64,000 bases of DNA from CAZOZP01 sp964584325 (GTDB lineage Bacteria > Bacteroidota > Ignavibacteria > Ignavibacteriales > Melioribacteraceae). How positions within the stretch are numbered: the first letter of the stretch is position 1; each line of letters begins with the position of its first letter. This document shows positions 18,023 to 25,967 of the stretch, in pieces. The position numbers and the translations under genes are program-made. The stretch is from contig CAZOZP010000002.1 of NCBI GenBank assembly GCA_964584325.1, positions 48,564 to 112,563 on the forward strand. The letters are read 5' to 3'. The notes under the pieces were generated by a model. The model made no database searches and was not told where the DNA came from. It worked only from the letters and a program-made list of their open reading frames with translations.

Positions 18023-19081
18023 ATGAATAATAAACTTGTGGAAATAAAAGGATTAACACCGGAAGAGCTTTCTGATTTTTTTATGTCTATTGATGAACCT
18101 GCTTACAGAGGCAGTCAACTTTTCAATTACCTGTATAACAGACTGTCGGCAAATTTTTCGGAAATGACTAATTTTTCAAAGGAACTTCGGCTTAAGCTTG
18201 ATTCTTCTGCAGCAATTAATTCTCTTAAACTTATTGAATTACAGTCTTCTGTTGCGGCTGAAACAAAAAAATATCTTTTCGAAACCCGGGACGGAAAGAA
18301 AATTGAATCTGTCCTGATTCCGGAAAAAGACAGAAATACACTTTGCGTTTCAACTCAATCCGGATGTCCGCTCGACTGCAAATTCTGTGCAACCGGTCTT
18401 ATGGGATTTAAGAGAAATTTATCTGCAGGCGAAATATTGGATCAGTATGTTTTTGCGGCAAGAGACGCAGGAAAAGAAAATATTACAAATATTGTTTATA
18501 TGGGGATGGGTGAACCTCTGATTAATTATGATTCAACCGTGAAATCTCTCCGGATTCTGACAGACGGAACAAACAAAAGCATAAGTCGGACAAGAATTAC
18601 TCTTTCAACTGCCGGTATTACTACAAAAATAATTGAACTTGCAGATTCGGGCTTAAGGGTGAAACTAGCCCTTTCCCTCCACTCTCCATTCGATGATATC
18701 CGTTCCCGAATTATGCCCGTAAATAAACGATTTCCGCTGAAAGATGTTCTGAAATCTCTTTCATATTATGCGGAAAAGACCAAAACACGTATCACTTTTG
18801 AATATACCATGCTTAAAGGGGTAAACGACAGACCTGAAGATATTAATGAACTGATAAAAATCTGCAGGAAAATTCCTTCAAAAATGAATCTGATACCATT
18901 TAACAGTATTTCCCATATGGCGCCGGAAGGAATTTCTTCCGAACTAAGACCAACGGGAGAAAAAAATATTGAAATATTTGCTGACAGTCTGCGTAATGCC
19001 GGAATAACGGTTATGCTCAGAAACACTCAGGGCAGTGATATAGCCGCGGCTTGCGGACAGTTAGCAGCCGGAAAGGAATAA
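18023..19081 (+). CDS. rlmN: 23S rRNA/tRNA adenine C2-methyltransferase RlmN
   Basis: Radical SAM enzyme methylating A2503 of 23S rRNA and A37 of some tRNAs, 352 residues. The radical-SAM cluster is Cys115-x3-Cys119-x2-Cys122 (SGCPLDCKFCATG). MGMGEPLINYD and the C-terminal GSDIAAACGQL, which contains the second catalytic cysteine, are both diagnostic for RlmN. RlmN and Cfr share this scaffold, but the chromosomal context and ordinary length favour RlmN. The stop is 3 bp before the small exporter gene, so the two probably share a transcript. Confidence 0.96.
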   Translation: MNNKLVEIKGLTPEELSDFFMSIDEPAYRGSQLFNYLYNRLSANFSEMTNFSKELRLKLDSSAAINSLKLIELQSSVAAETKKYLFETRDGKKIESVLIPEKDRNTLCVSTQSGCPLDCKFCATGLMGFKRNLSAGEILDQYVFAARDAGKENITNIVYMGMGEPLINYDSTVKSLRILTDGTNKSISRTRITLSTAGITTKIIELADSGLRVKLALSLHSPFDDIRSRIMPVNKRFPLKDVLKSLSYYAEKTKTRITFEYTMLKGVNDRPEDINELIKICRKIPSKMNLIPFNSISHMAPEGISSELRPTGEKNIEIFADSLRNAGITVMLRNTQGSDIAAACGQLAAGKE

Positions 19082-19084
19082 TAT

Positions 19085-19408
19085 ATGGCCTGGTTTTATG
19101 TTTTTCTTGCTTCTGTTCTTGAAATTTCCTGGGCAATCGGATTAAAATACAGTAACGGTTTTTCTAATATACCTGCTTCGATTTTCACTGTTGTTACAAT
19201 GATTTTAAGTTTTGTATTTCTGTCTATGGGAGTAAAAGACCTGCCGATAGGAACTGCTTATTCTGTTTGGACAGGAATAGGGGCTGTTGGAACAACAATT
19301 CTTGGTATGATATTGTTCGGCGAAAGTAAAGACCTTCTCAGAATCTTTTTTATCTTTCTTATAATAACGGGAATAGTCGGCTTGAAACTCTTCTCATCAG
19401 GCAAGTAA
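19085..19408 (+). CDS. SMR-family small exporter, SugE/Gdx (guanidinium) subtype
   Basis: Four-helix small multidrug-resistance family protein, 107 residues, standard length. The N-terminal helix MAWFYVFLASVLEISWAIGL contains the essential membrane glutamate. The LKYSNGF loop and GTAYSVWTGIGAVGT are characteristic of the SugE/Gdx branch, members of which export guanidinium, rather than the EmrE branch. It acts in the inner membrane as an antiparallel dimer. It follows rlmN by 3 bp. No ykkC guanidine riboswitch is visible upstream. Confidence 0.85.
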   Translation: MAWFYVFLASVLEISWAIGLKYSNGFSNIPASIFTVVTMILSFVFLSMGVKDLPIGTAYSVWTGIGAVGTTILGMILFGESKDLLRIFFIFLIITGIVGLKLFSSGK

Positions 19409-19819
19409 CCCGTACCGGCTTTTTTCACTATAATCTTTATTATCAGGAAGTATATAAAAAAACGAATCCCTTTCCGATTTGCATCTTCCGGGGATCCGTC
19501 TTATTTAGGGGGTAATTATGAATCTAAAACTTTTTATTTCTTTAATTATATAATCGGCAGTACCCTGATTTATTTTAGCTCGATTTCAACATTTTTTTTG
19601 AATTTTATCCGCTAATAAAAATAAATATAATTTTTTTTTCTATACTTTAATTTTTTCCTTTGATTTTGTTTCTAATTATATTAAGTTTGGATTACCCTCT
19701 GTACCATTAACAACCCCAGCTGCTGTGGTTGCGCCCTCTTCCACAGCAGCTTACCCTTCAGGTTGCATAATTACTTTTTATTAAATCTTTTATCATTCTT
19801 AAAGAAGCGTTTTTAGATA
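19409..19819. other. Intergenic region with a small decayed ORF and an inverted repeat
   Basis: 411 bp between the convergent gdx and dnaE-like genes. At 19518-19553 a well-spaced AGGGGGT ribosome site precedes an 11-codon ORF (MNLKLFISLII then stop), which looks like the first part of a signal peptide and may be the relic of a lost exported-protein gene. At 19718-19728 and 19741-19751 there is a perfect 11-bp inverted repeat, AGCTGCTGTGG/CCACAGCAGCT, with a 12-base loop and no T run. The rest is AT-rich and unrecognised. I find no continuation of the truncated polymerase here. Confidence 0.5.
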
Positions 19820-21445
19820 TTATTCGGAAATCTTACGTGAGGCTTCTATCATTTCCAGTGTATCACGCAAGACACCCAATGAGCGTTGGGCTAATAAATC
19901 AATTTTAATAAGACCCATCTCTTCTATCGAATACATATCAGGTTGAGTAATTATCAGTCCAAGTCCTTTGTTTTTGGCATATTCAAGCGCAACATAATTG
20001 GTTATAGGTTCTTTTGTTATTACAATTCCGCCGGGATGAATACCGGAAAACCTTGGGAATCCGGATAACTTCGAAGCTGTTTCTACAATACTTTTCCATG
20101 GTTCATTGCTGAAATCCAGAGATTTTGATTCCGGAAACTTTTCGGCAATACCCGGAAGATTTGCGGCACTTGTCCACGGAATCTTTTTACTGTATTTTGA
20201 AATCTCACTATCCGGAATTCCGAATACTTTTGCTGTTTCCCGAAAAGCCGATCTTGCTCTGAATGTATTTTTTGTGGAAATCATAGCTACTTTTTCATAT
20301 CCGTACTTTTCGAATACATATTTTATTATTTCATCCCTGTCTTTCCAGGAAAAGTCAATATCTGTATCCGGAGCGGTTGAGCGTCCCTTATTTAAGAATC
20401 TTTCGAAATAAAGATTGTATTGAATCGGATCAACCTGAGTGATGCCCAGGCAGTATGCGGCAAGACTGTTTGCAGCAGAGCCCCGGCCTATTGTTACCAT
20501 ACTCCTTCCCGCAGCTTCCTTAATAATATCCCAAACAATCAGAAAATAATCCGAAAAACCTAATTCATTAATAACCTGCAGCTCGTACTGAAGTCTGCTT
20601 ACAGCTTTATCGGTAATCGGCTGATACTTCTCTTCTAATCCCCTGAAACACAATTTCCATAGCAGCGAAAAAGAGGTTTCACCGGCAGGAAGCGGAAAGT
20701 TAGGAAATTTATACTTGCCCTTTTCAAGATCCGCATTGCAGTTATTTAAGATATATTCTGTGTTTTCTATAGCTTCAGGAAGACCTTTCCAGACTTTAAG
20801 ATAATCTTTCTTACTTTGAAGGCAATACTCTTCATCCGCAAGGTCTTCAGGTTCAAGTGAGGATATTGTTTTATTAAGCCTTATTGCAGTAACAGTTTTA
20901 TGAATATTGTAATCTTCCGGAGAAGCAAATACAACAGGATTCATAGCCGCAAACTTAATTCCGCGGGTTTTGCAGTATTCATAATTTCTTCTGTTATTCA
21001 GTCTTCCGGCTTTTGATGCTGTAAGACCGGCATAAAAATTATCCTTGAGCTCTCTATGTTCTGAAGCCAATTTAATTATTTCAAACGAACTTGAAATAAT
21101 AAACAAATCGGGCGAAGGATTCCGAAGATAAGTTAGAATACTAAATTCATCATTAAGCTTTCTTGCTGTTATCAGTCTGCAAATTTCAGAATAGCCGTCT
21201 CTGTTTTTTGCCAGAAATACCGCATTTAGCAACTTATCGGAAGGATCATCTATCATACATCCTAATATCGGCTTAATCCCTTCAGCAATTGCTTTTCCGT
21301 AAAACTGAATTAGTCCGTACATCCCGTTTCTGTCTGTAAGAACGGCATAGGGGTATTTTTCCTTAACAGCGTGTCCGATTATTTCATCAGGAGAAATAGT
21401 ACCTTCAAGAAAAGTGTAATATGAAAATGTAAATATTCCGGCCAT
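19820..21445 (-). CDS. C-terminally truncated DnaE-like DNA polymerase III alpha subunit
   Basis: Homologue of the N-terminal half of C-family DNA polymerases, 541 residues where 980-1160 are usual. Residues 1-240 form a PHP domain in which the usual metal-binding HxHS is replaced (FTFSYYTFLEG). GRGSAANSL sits at 320-328. The catalytic aspartates are Asp362 and Asp364 (PDTDIDF) and Asp516 (LIKIDLL). IHPGGIVIT near 469 is typical of DnaE. The protein stops 25 residues after Asp516, so the fingers, HhH and OB-fold regions are absent, and the next 400 bp do not encode them. It may be a split polymerase half, a repurposed fragment or a decaying gene. The start and frame look intact. Confidence 0.8.
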   Translation of the reverse strand: MAGIFTFSYYTFLEGTISPDEIIGHAVKEKYPYAVLTDRNGMYGLIQFYGKAIAEGIKPILGCMIDDPSDKLLNAVFLAKNRDGYSEICRLITARKLNDEFSILTYLRNPSPDLFIISSSFEIIKLASEHRELKDNFYAGLTASKAGRLNNRRNYEYCKTRGIKFAAMNPVVFASPEDYNIHKTVTAIRLNKTISSLEPEDLADEEYCLQSKKDYLKVWKGLPEAIENTEYILNNCNADLEKGKYKFPNFPLPAGETSFSLLWKLCFRGLEEKYQPITDKAVSRLQYELQVINELGFSDYFLIVWDIIKEAAGRSMVTIGRGSAANSLAAYCLGITQVDPIQYNLYFERFLNKGRSTAPDTDIDFSWKDRDEIIKYVFEKYGYEKVAMISTKNTFRARSAFRETAKVFGIPDSEISKYSKKIPWTSAANLPGIAEKFPESKSLDFSNEPWKSIVETASKLSGFPRFSGIHPGGIVITKEPITNYVALEYAKNKGLGLIITQPDMYSIEEMGLIKIDLLAQRSLGVLRDTLEMIEASRKISE

Positions 21446-21631
21446 GTTTTTCTATTATCTATAGACTAAAATATATTATTACAGATTTATTTGCACAGAA
21501 AATTCAGAGCAGACAGATAATTGTTCATTCAAACCATGGTTATAAGTTTATCCATATTAATATAAATTGTTTCGGCATATTTATTTTCGTAATTTTAGCC
21601 TTGTTTTTTGATGAAAATAATCGGGTGAAAA

Positions 21632-22477
21632 ATGCACAAAGTATTAAAAAAAGAAAAGCTCTCGGAAAGTGTTTATCTAATGAGAATAAATGCTCCTTTA
21701 ATAGCTGAAGAAAGAAAAGCCGGACAGTTTATCATACTTCAGGTGGATGAAGATTTCGGTGAAAGGATACCTTTGACAATTGCCGATGCCAATGCTGAAG
21801 AGGGCTGGATTACGATTATATTTCAGGTTGTAGGAAGAACAACTTCTATTCTTTCGGAAATGAATGAGGGGGATGAAATTGCTGCGCTTGTTGGACCTTT
21901 AGGAACACCTACACATATTGAAAACTTCGGTAAAGTTGTTTGCGTAGGCGGAGGCATTGGTGTTGCTCCCCTGCACCCGATAGCTCAGGCATTAAAGAAT
22001 GCCGGAAACCACGTAACAATTATACTCGGAGCACGCAATAAAGAACTTCTTATTCTTGAAGAAGAAATGAATGCAATTGCAGATGAACTGATTATATGTA
22101 CCGACGACGGCTCTTACGGAAGAAAAGACCTGGTTACGGCTCCGTTAAAAGAAAAATGCCAGGAAGATCCGAAACCGGATTTAGTTATAGCAATTGGGCC
22201 TCCGGTTATGATGAAATTCTGCTCCGAAACAACTCGTCCGTTCAATGTAAAAACTCTTGTATCATTAAATACAATAATGGTTGACGGAACAGGTATGTGC
22301 GGCGGATGCCGTGTTAATATAGGCAAAGAAGTTAAATTTGTATGCGTGGACGGACCGGAATTTGACGGGCACCTGGTTGATTTCGACAATATGATTTCAC
22401 GGCTTAATTCATATAAGGAGATCGAAAAAGCGCATAAATGCAAATTAGAGAAATTAGCATCCGGAGAAAAAAAATGA
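21632..22477 (+). CDS. nfnA: NfnA/SudB-type FAD/NAD-binding iron-sulfur subunit
   Basis: Ferredoxin-reductase-like flavoprotein, 281 residues. It has an FAD domain (about 1-95), an NAD(P)-binding domain starting CVGGGIGVAPLHPIAQAL, and a C-terminal [2Fe-2S] cluster motif MCGGCRVNIGKEVKFVCVDG. This is the small subunit of the electron-bifurcating NADH-dependent ferredoxin:NADP oxidoreductase (NfnAB), also described as sulfide dehydrogenase SudB. The family also resembles PyrK, but there is no pyrD nearby and the partner gene is NfnB-like. The stop overlaps the next start (ATGA), which indicates coupled translation of the two subunits. Confidence 0.88.
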   Translation: MHKVLKKEKLSESVYLMRINAPLIAEERKAGQFIILQVDEDFGERIPLTIADANAEEGWITIIFQVVGRTTSILSEMNEGDEIAALVGPLGTPTHIENFGKVVCVGGGIGVAPLHPIAQALKNAGNHVTIILGARNKELLILEEEMNAIADELIICTDDGSYGRKDLVTAPLKEKCQEDPKPDLVIAIGPPVMMKFCSETTRPFNVKTLVSLNTIMVDGTGMCGGCRVNIGKEVKFVCVDGPEFDGHLVDFDNMISRLNSYKEIEKAHKCKLEKLASGEKK

Positions 22478-23964
22478 GTGAATCCAGAATAAATGATTTT
22501 AATGAATTCGAACTAAGTCTGCTGAATGATGATGAAAAAGCTGCGGCTTTAAAAAACAAAGAAAGGCTTGCAATAAGACCACAGGAGATGCCCTCTCAAG
22601 CGGCGGATATTCGAAACAGCAACCTTATTGAAGTTGCTACCGGTTATTCTTTCGAACAGGCAAGACTTGAATCTCTGCGCTGCCTTCAGTGTAAAACCCA
22701 ACCCTGCGTAGCCGATTGTCCGGTAGGAATAAACATCCCGCTTTTCATTTCATATATTGCTAAAGGCGAATATGAAAAAGCAATAGGGGTAATTAAGGAA
22801 ACAAGTCTGCTCCCTGCAGTTTGCGGAAGGGTTTGTCCGCAGGAAACTCAATGCCAGCTAAATTGTACAGTTGGAAAATCTCTGAAAGATGTTGATAAAT
22901 CAGTTGCCATAGGCCGACTTGAAAGATTTGTTGCTGATTGGGAGCGCGAAAACAATAAGGTCGTAATACCTGAAATAAAACCTGATTCCGGAAAGAAAGT
23001 AGCTGTTATCGGAAGCGGTCCGGCCGGATTGGTGGTTGCTGCAGACTGCAGGCGCGAAGGTCACAGTGTTACGATATTTGAAGCTTTCCACAAGCTTGGC
23101 GGTGTAATGAGATACGGGATCCCGGAATTCAGACTTCCGAATGAAATTGTCGATAAGGAAATTGAAACTCTTTCCAAAATGGGTGTGGAGTTCAGAACCA
23201 ATTATATAGTGGGAAGAACCCGAAAACTTAAGGATATGATTGAAAAAGACGGTTTTGACGCTATATTTGTTGGAACCGGTGCCGGCCTGCCTTTATTTAT
23301 GGGGATAGAAGGAGAAAACCTTGTTGGAGTTTTTGCGGCAAATGAATATCTTACCCGCGCAAACCTTATGCGGGCTTACGATAAAGATAATGCGCATACA
23401 CCTATTTATCCTTCTAAAAAGGTTGCTGTGCTCGGAGGCGGAAATGTTGCTATGGACGCTTCGCGTATGGCATTAAGATTAGGTGCCGAGAAAGTCTATG
23501 TTGTTTACAGACGTACAAGAAATGAAATGCCTGCCAGAAAAGAAGAAGTACACCACGCAATGGAAGAAGGAATTGAATTCAGATTCCTGGAAAATGCAAA
23601 AAAAGTTCTCGGAGATGAAACCGGAAAAGTTAGAGCACTTGAATGTGTAAGATATGAATTGGGCGAACCTGACAGCTCGGGAAGAAGACGTCCGGTTGAA
23701 ATTAAAGGAAGCGAGTTTGAGCTTGAAGTTGACACTGTAATTGTGGCAATCGGAAACGGAAGTAATCCTTTAATCAGTCAGACAACACCGGAAATTAAAG
23801 TTGATAAATACGGACACATTGCAGTAAACGAACTTCAGGAAACATCTATGGAAAAAGTATTTGCCGGCGGCGACATTGTATTGGGAGCCGCAACTGTAAT
23901 TCTTGCTATGGGAGAAGGCAGACGTGCCGCAAAAGCGATTAATGATATGCTTGCAGGTAAATAA
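22474..23964 (+). CDS. nfnB: NfnB/SudA-type glutamate-synthase-like flavoprotein subunit
   Basis: Large partner subunit, 496 residues from the ATG at 22474, chosen because CCGGAGAAA precedes it and it gives the 4-bp overlap with the previous gene. The N-terminal ferredoxin-like part has cysteine clusters CLQCKTQPCVADCP and CGRVCPQETQCQLNC for two [4Fe-4S] clusters. It is followed by two dinucleotide-binding folds, VIGSGPAGLVVAADC (FAD) and VLGGGNVAMDASRMAL (NADPH), and a closing GGDIVLGAATVILAMGEGR. Without the GltB large subunit nearby, a role with NfnA in NADH/ferredoxin/NADPH balancing or in sulfide/polysulfide redox is more likely than glutamate synthase. Confidence 0.88.
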   Translation: MSESRINDFNEFELSLLNDDEKAAALKNKERLAIRPQEMPSQAADIRNSNLIEVATGYSFEQARLESLRCLQCKTQPCVADCPVGINIPLFISYIAKGEYEKAIGVIKETSLLPAVCGRVCPQETQCQLNCTVGKSLKDVDKSVAIGRLERFVADWERENNKVVIPEIKPDSGKKVAVIGSGPAGLVVAADCRREGHSVTIFEAFHKLGGVMRYGIPEFRLPNEIVDKEIETLSKMGVEFRTNYIVGRTRKLKDMIEKDGFDAIFVGTGAGLPLFMGIEGENLVGVFAANEYLTRANLMRAYDKDNAHTPIYPSKKVAVLGGGNVAMDASRMALRLGAEKVYVVYRRTRNEMPARKEEVHHAMEEGIEFRFLENAKKVLGDETGKVRALECVRYELGEPDSSGRRRPVEIKGSEFELEVDTVIVAIGNGSNPLISQTTPEIKVDKYGHIAVNELQETSMEKVFAGGDIVLGAATVILAMGEGRRAAKAINDMLAGK

Positions 23965-24007
23965 TTATTTAATCCGATATTTATATAAAAAGGAAAAACT
24001 AAAAGAT

Positions 24008-25903
24008 ATGAGAAAATGGCGCGTTGAGGATTCGGCTGAGTTGTACAACATAAACGGCTGGGGTATTAACTTTTTTTCGATAAATGAGAAAGGAAATGTA
24101 ACTGTTTCACCGAAAAAAGACGGAACACAAATAGATTTACGCGAACTTGTGGATGAACTTCAGCTTAAAGATGTTGAAACCCCTGTACTTATCAGATTTA
24201 CAGATATTTTGGACAGCAGAATTGAAAAAATGTCAAGCAGCTTTAGAGTTGCCGCTGATGAATATAAATTCAAAGCTCAGAACTATATTATTTATCCGAT
24301 TAAAGTAAACCAAATGCGCCCGGTAGTTGAAGAAATAGTTGCACACGGAAAGAAATTCAACATTGGACTGGAAGCCGGGTCGAAACCTGAACTCCACGCG
24401 GTAATTGCAATAAACACTGATAATGATTCGCTTATTATCTGCAACGGATATAAAGATGAAGCTTATATTGAGCTTGCAATCCTTGCCCAGAAAATGGGAA
24501 GAAGGATTTTTATTGTTGTGGAAAAACTAAATGAATTAAAGCTTATTACCAAAATTGCAAATCAGCATAAGATAAAACCGAATATTGGCGTTAGAATCAA
24601 ACTCGCAAGTTCCGGAAGCGGCAAATGGGAAGATTCAGGCGGTGATGCCAGCAAATTCGGACTTACTTCAAGCGAACTTCTCGAAGCAATGGAGTTTTTG
24701 GAAGAAAATCAGATGCAGGACTGTCTGCGACTTGTTCATTTCCATATTGGAAGTCAGATAAATAAAATAAGACGGATTAAAACGGCCCTTAGAGAAGCCA
24801 GCCAGTTTTATGTACAAATGTATAAGGCCGGATTCAATATTGAATTTGTTGATATAGGCGGCGGCCTTGGCGTTGATTACGACGGAACACGTTCATCAAA
24901 TAGCGAAAGCAGTGTTAATTACAGTATTCAGGAGTATCTTAATGATGCAGTGGCTACAATAGTTGATACTTCAGATAAGAATAATATCCCTCATCCGAAT
25001 ATAATTACGGAATCAGGCCGATCTCTTACCGCTCATCATTCTGTACTTATTTTTGAAGTTCTTGAATCTACTACCGTACCTTCCTGGAATGAGGATGAAG
25101 ATATAAACGATAATGATCACGAACTTGTGCGGGAATTGTACTTCTTGTGGGATAGGCTAAATCAGCCGAAAATGCTTGAAACCTGGCACGATGCTCTTCA
25201 AATACGTGAAGAAGCTCTTGACAGATTCAGTCTCGGACTTCTGGATCTTACAACACGTGCAAAAATAGAAAAACTGTTTTGGTCTATAGCGCGTGAACTT
25301 TATAAAATGACATTGGAGTTGAAGCATGTTCCCGATGAATTCCTTTCTTTACCAAAGCTTTTATCGGATAAATATTTCTGCAATTTCTCATTATTCCAGT
25401 CTCTGCCGGATTCCTGGGCTATTGACCAGATATTCCCTATTATCCCGATTCAGAGACTTAATGAAAAGCCTGACCGTTCTGCAACTCTTCAGGATATTAC
25501 CTGCGATTCTGACGGGAAGATAGATAATTTTATTTCTACCAGAAATTTCTCTTATTATCTGCCGGTTCATTCTCTTAACAGGCAGAATTCTTATTATATA
25601 GGTGTATTTCTTGTTGGTGCATATCAGGAAATTTTAGGTGACTTACACAATCTCTTCGGCGATACAAATGTGGTACATGTTTCGGCCGACAGCAAAGGGT
25701 ATAGTATTGATCAGATTATTGACGGCGAATCTGTTGCCGAGGTACTCGATTATGTTCAGTATAACTCAAAGAAGCTTGTACGTACGGTTGAGACTTGGGT
25801 TACATCATCTGTGAAAAACGGAATTATTTCAATGGAAGAAGGAAAAGAATTTCTATCTAACTACAGATCAGGTTTGTACGGCTATACTTATCTTGAAAAA
25901 TAA
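24008..25903 (+). CDS. speA: Biosynthetic arginine decarboxylase
   Basis: PLP-dependent enzyme of the alanine-racemase-like fold that makes agmatine from arginine, the first step to putrescine, 631 residues. The start at 24008 (MRKWRVEDSAELYNI) follows an AAAGGAAAAAC ribosome site and lies 43 bp after the nfnB stop. An in-frame upstream ATG inside nfnB is unlikely. The PLP lysine lies in YPIKVNQMRPVVEE, IGLEAGSKPEL is the next conserved block, VDIGGGLGVDYDG binds phosphate, and ESGRSLTAHHSVLIFE is family-typical. It may be cotranscribed with nfnAB. Confidence 0.95.
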   Translation: MRKWRVEDSAELYNINGWGINFFSINEKGNVTVSPKKDGTQIDLRELVDELQLKDVETPVLIRFTDILDSRIEKMSSSFRVAADEYKFKAQNYIIYPIKVNQMRPVVEEIVAHGKKFNIGLEAGSKPELHAVIAINTDNDSLIICNGYKDEAYIELAILAQKMGRRIFIVVEKLNELKLITKIANQHKIKPNIGVRIKLASSGSGKWEDSGGDASKFGLTSSELLEAMEFLEENQMQDCLRLVHFHIGSQINKIRRIKTALREASQFYVQMYKAGFNIEFVDIGGGLGVDYDGTRSSNSESSVNYSIQEYLNDAVATIVDTSDKNNIPHPNIITESGRSLTAHHSVLIFEVLESTTVPSWNEDEDINDNDHELVRELYFLWDRLNQPKMLETWHDALQIREEALDRFSLGLLDLTTRAKIEKLFWSIARELYKMTLELKHVPDEFLSLPKLLSDKYFCNFSLFQSLPDSWAIDQIFPIIPIQRLNEKPDRSATLQDITCDSDGKIDNFISTRNFSYYLPVHSLNRQNSYYIGVFLVGAYQEILGDLHNLFGDTNVVHVSADSKGYSIDQIIDGESVAEVLDYVQYNSKKLVRTVETWVTSSVKNGIISMEEGKEFLSNYRSGLYGYTYLEK

Positions 25904-25930
25904 TGAAGGTAAAGTTGTTTTTTAATCTAT

Positions 25931-25960
25931 GCCGGGAAATACCTAAGAAGTTTTCCCGGC
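25931..25960. terminator. Hairpin between convergent speA and a histidine kinase gene
   Basis: GCCGGGAAA at 25931-25939 and TTTCCCGGC at 25952-25960 form a perfect 9-bp stem with a 12-base loop, 28 bp after the speA stop and 8 bp beyond the kinase stop. U tracts are poor on both sides, so termination efficiency is uncertain. Confidence 0.6.
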
Positions 25961-25967
25961 TGATATA

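Noticed and set aside
19085..19408. Guanidine (ykkC) riboswitch control of the Gdx-type gene
   Set aside because: The gene starts 3 bp after rlmN, leaving no room for a riboswitch, and none is seen before rlmN.
19680..19800. Cys-rich peptide NNPSCCGCALFHSS in the gdx-dnaE gap
   Set aside because: The frame has no start codon after its upstream stop. The Cys codons fall in the arms of the inverted repeat, so the peptide is likely a by-product of it.
22900..23091. Overlapping minus-strand ORFs inside nfnB and other genes
   Set aside because: They are antisense shadows of well-supported genes without ribosome sites or family signatures.
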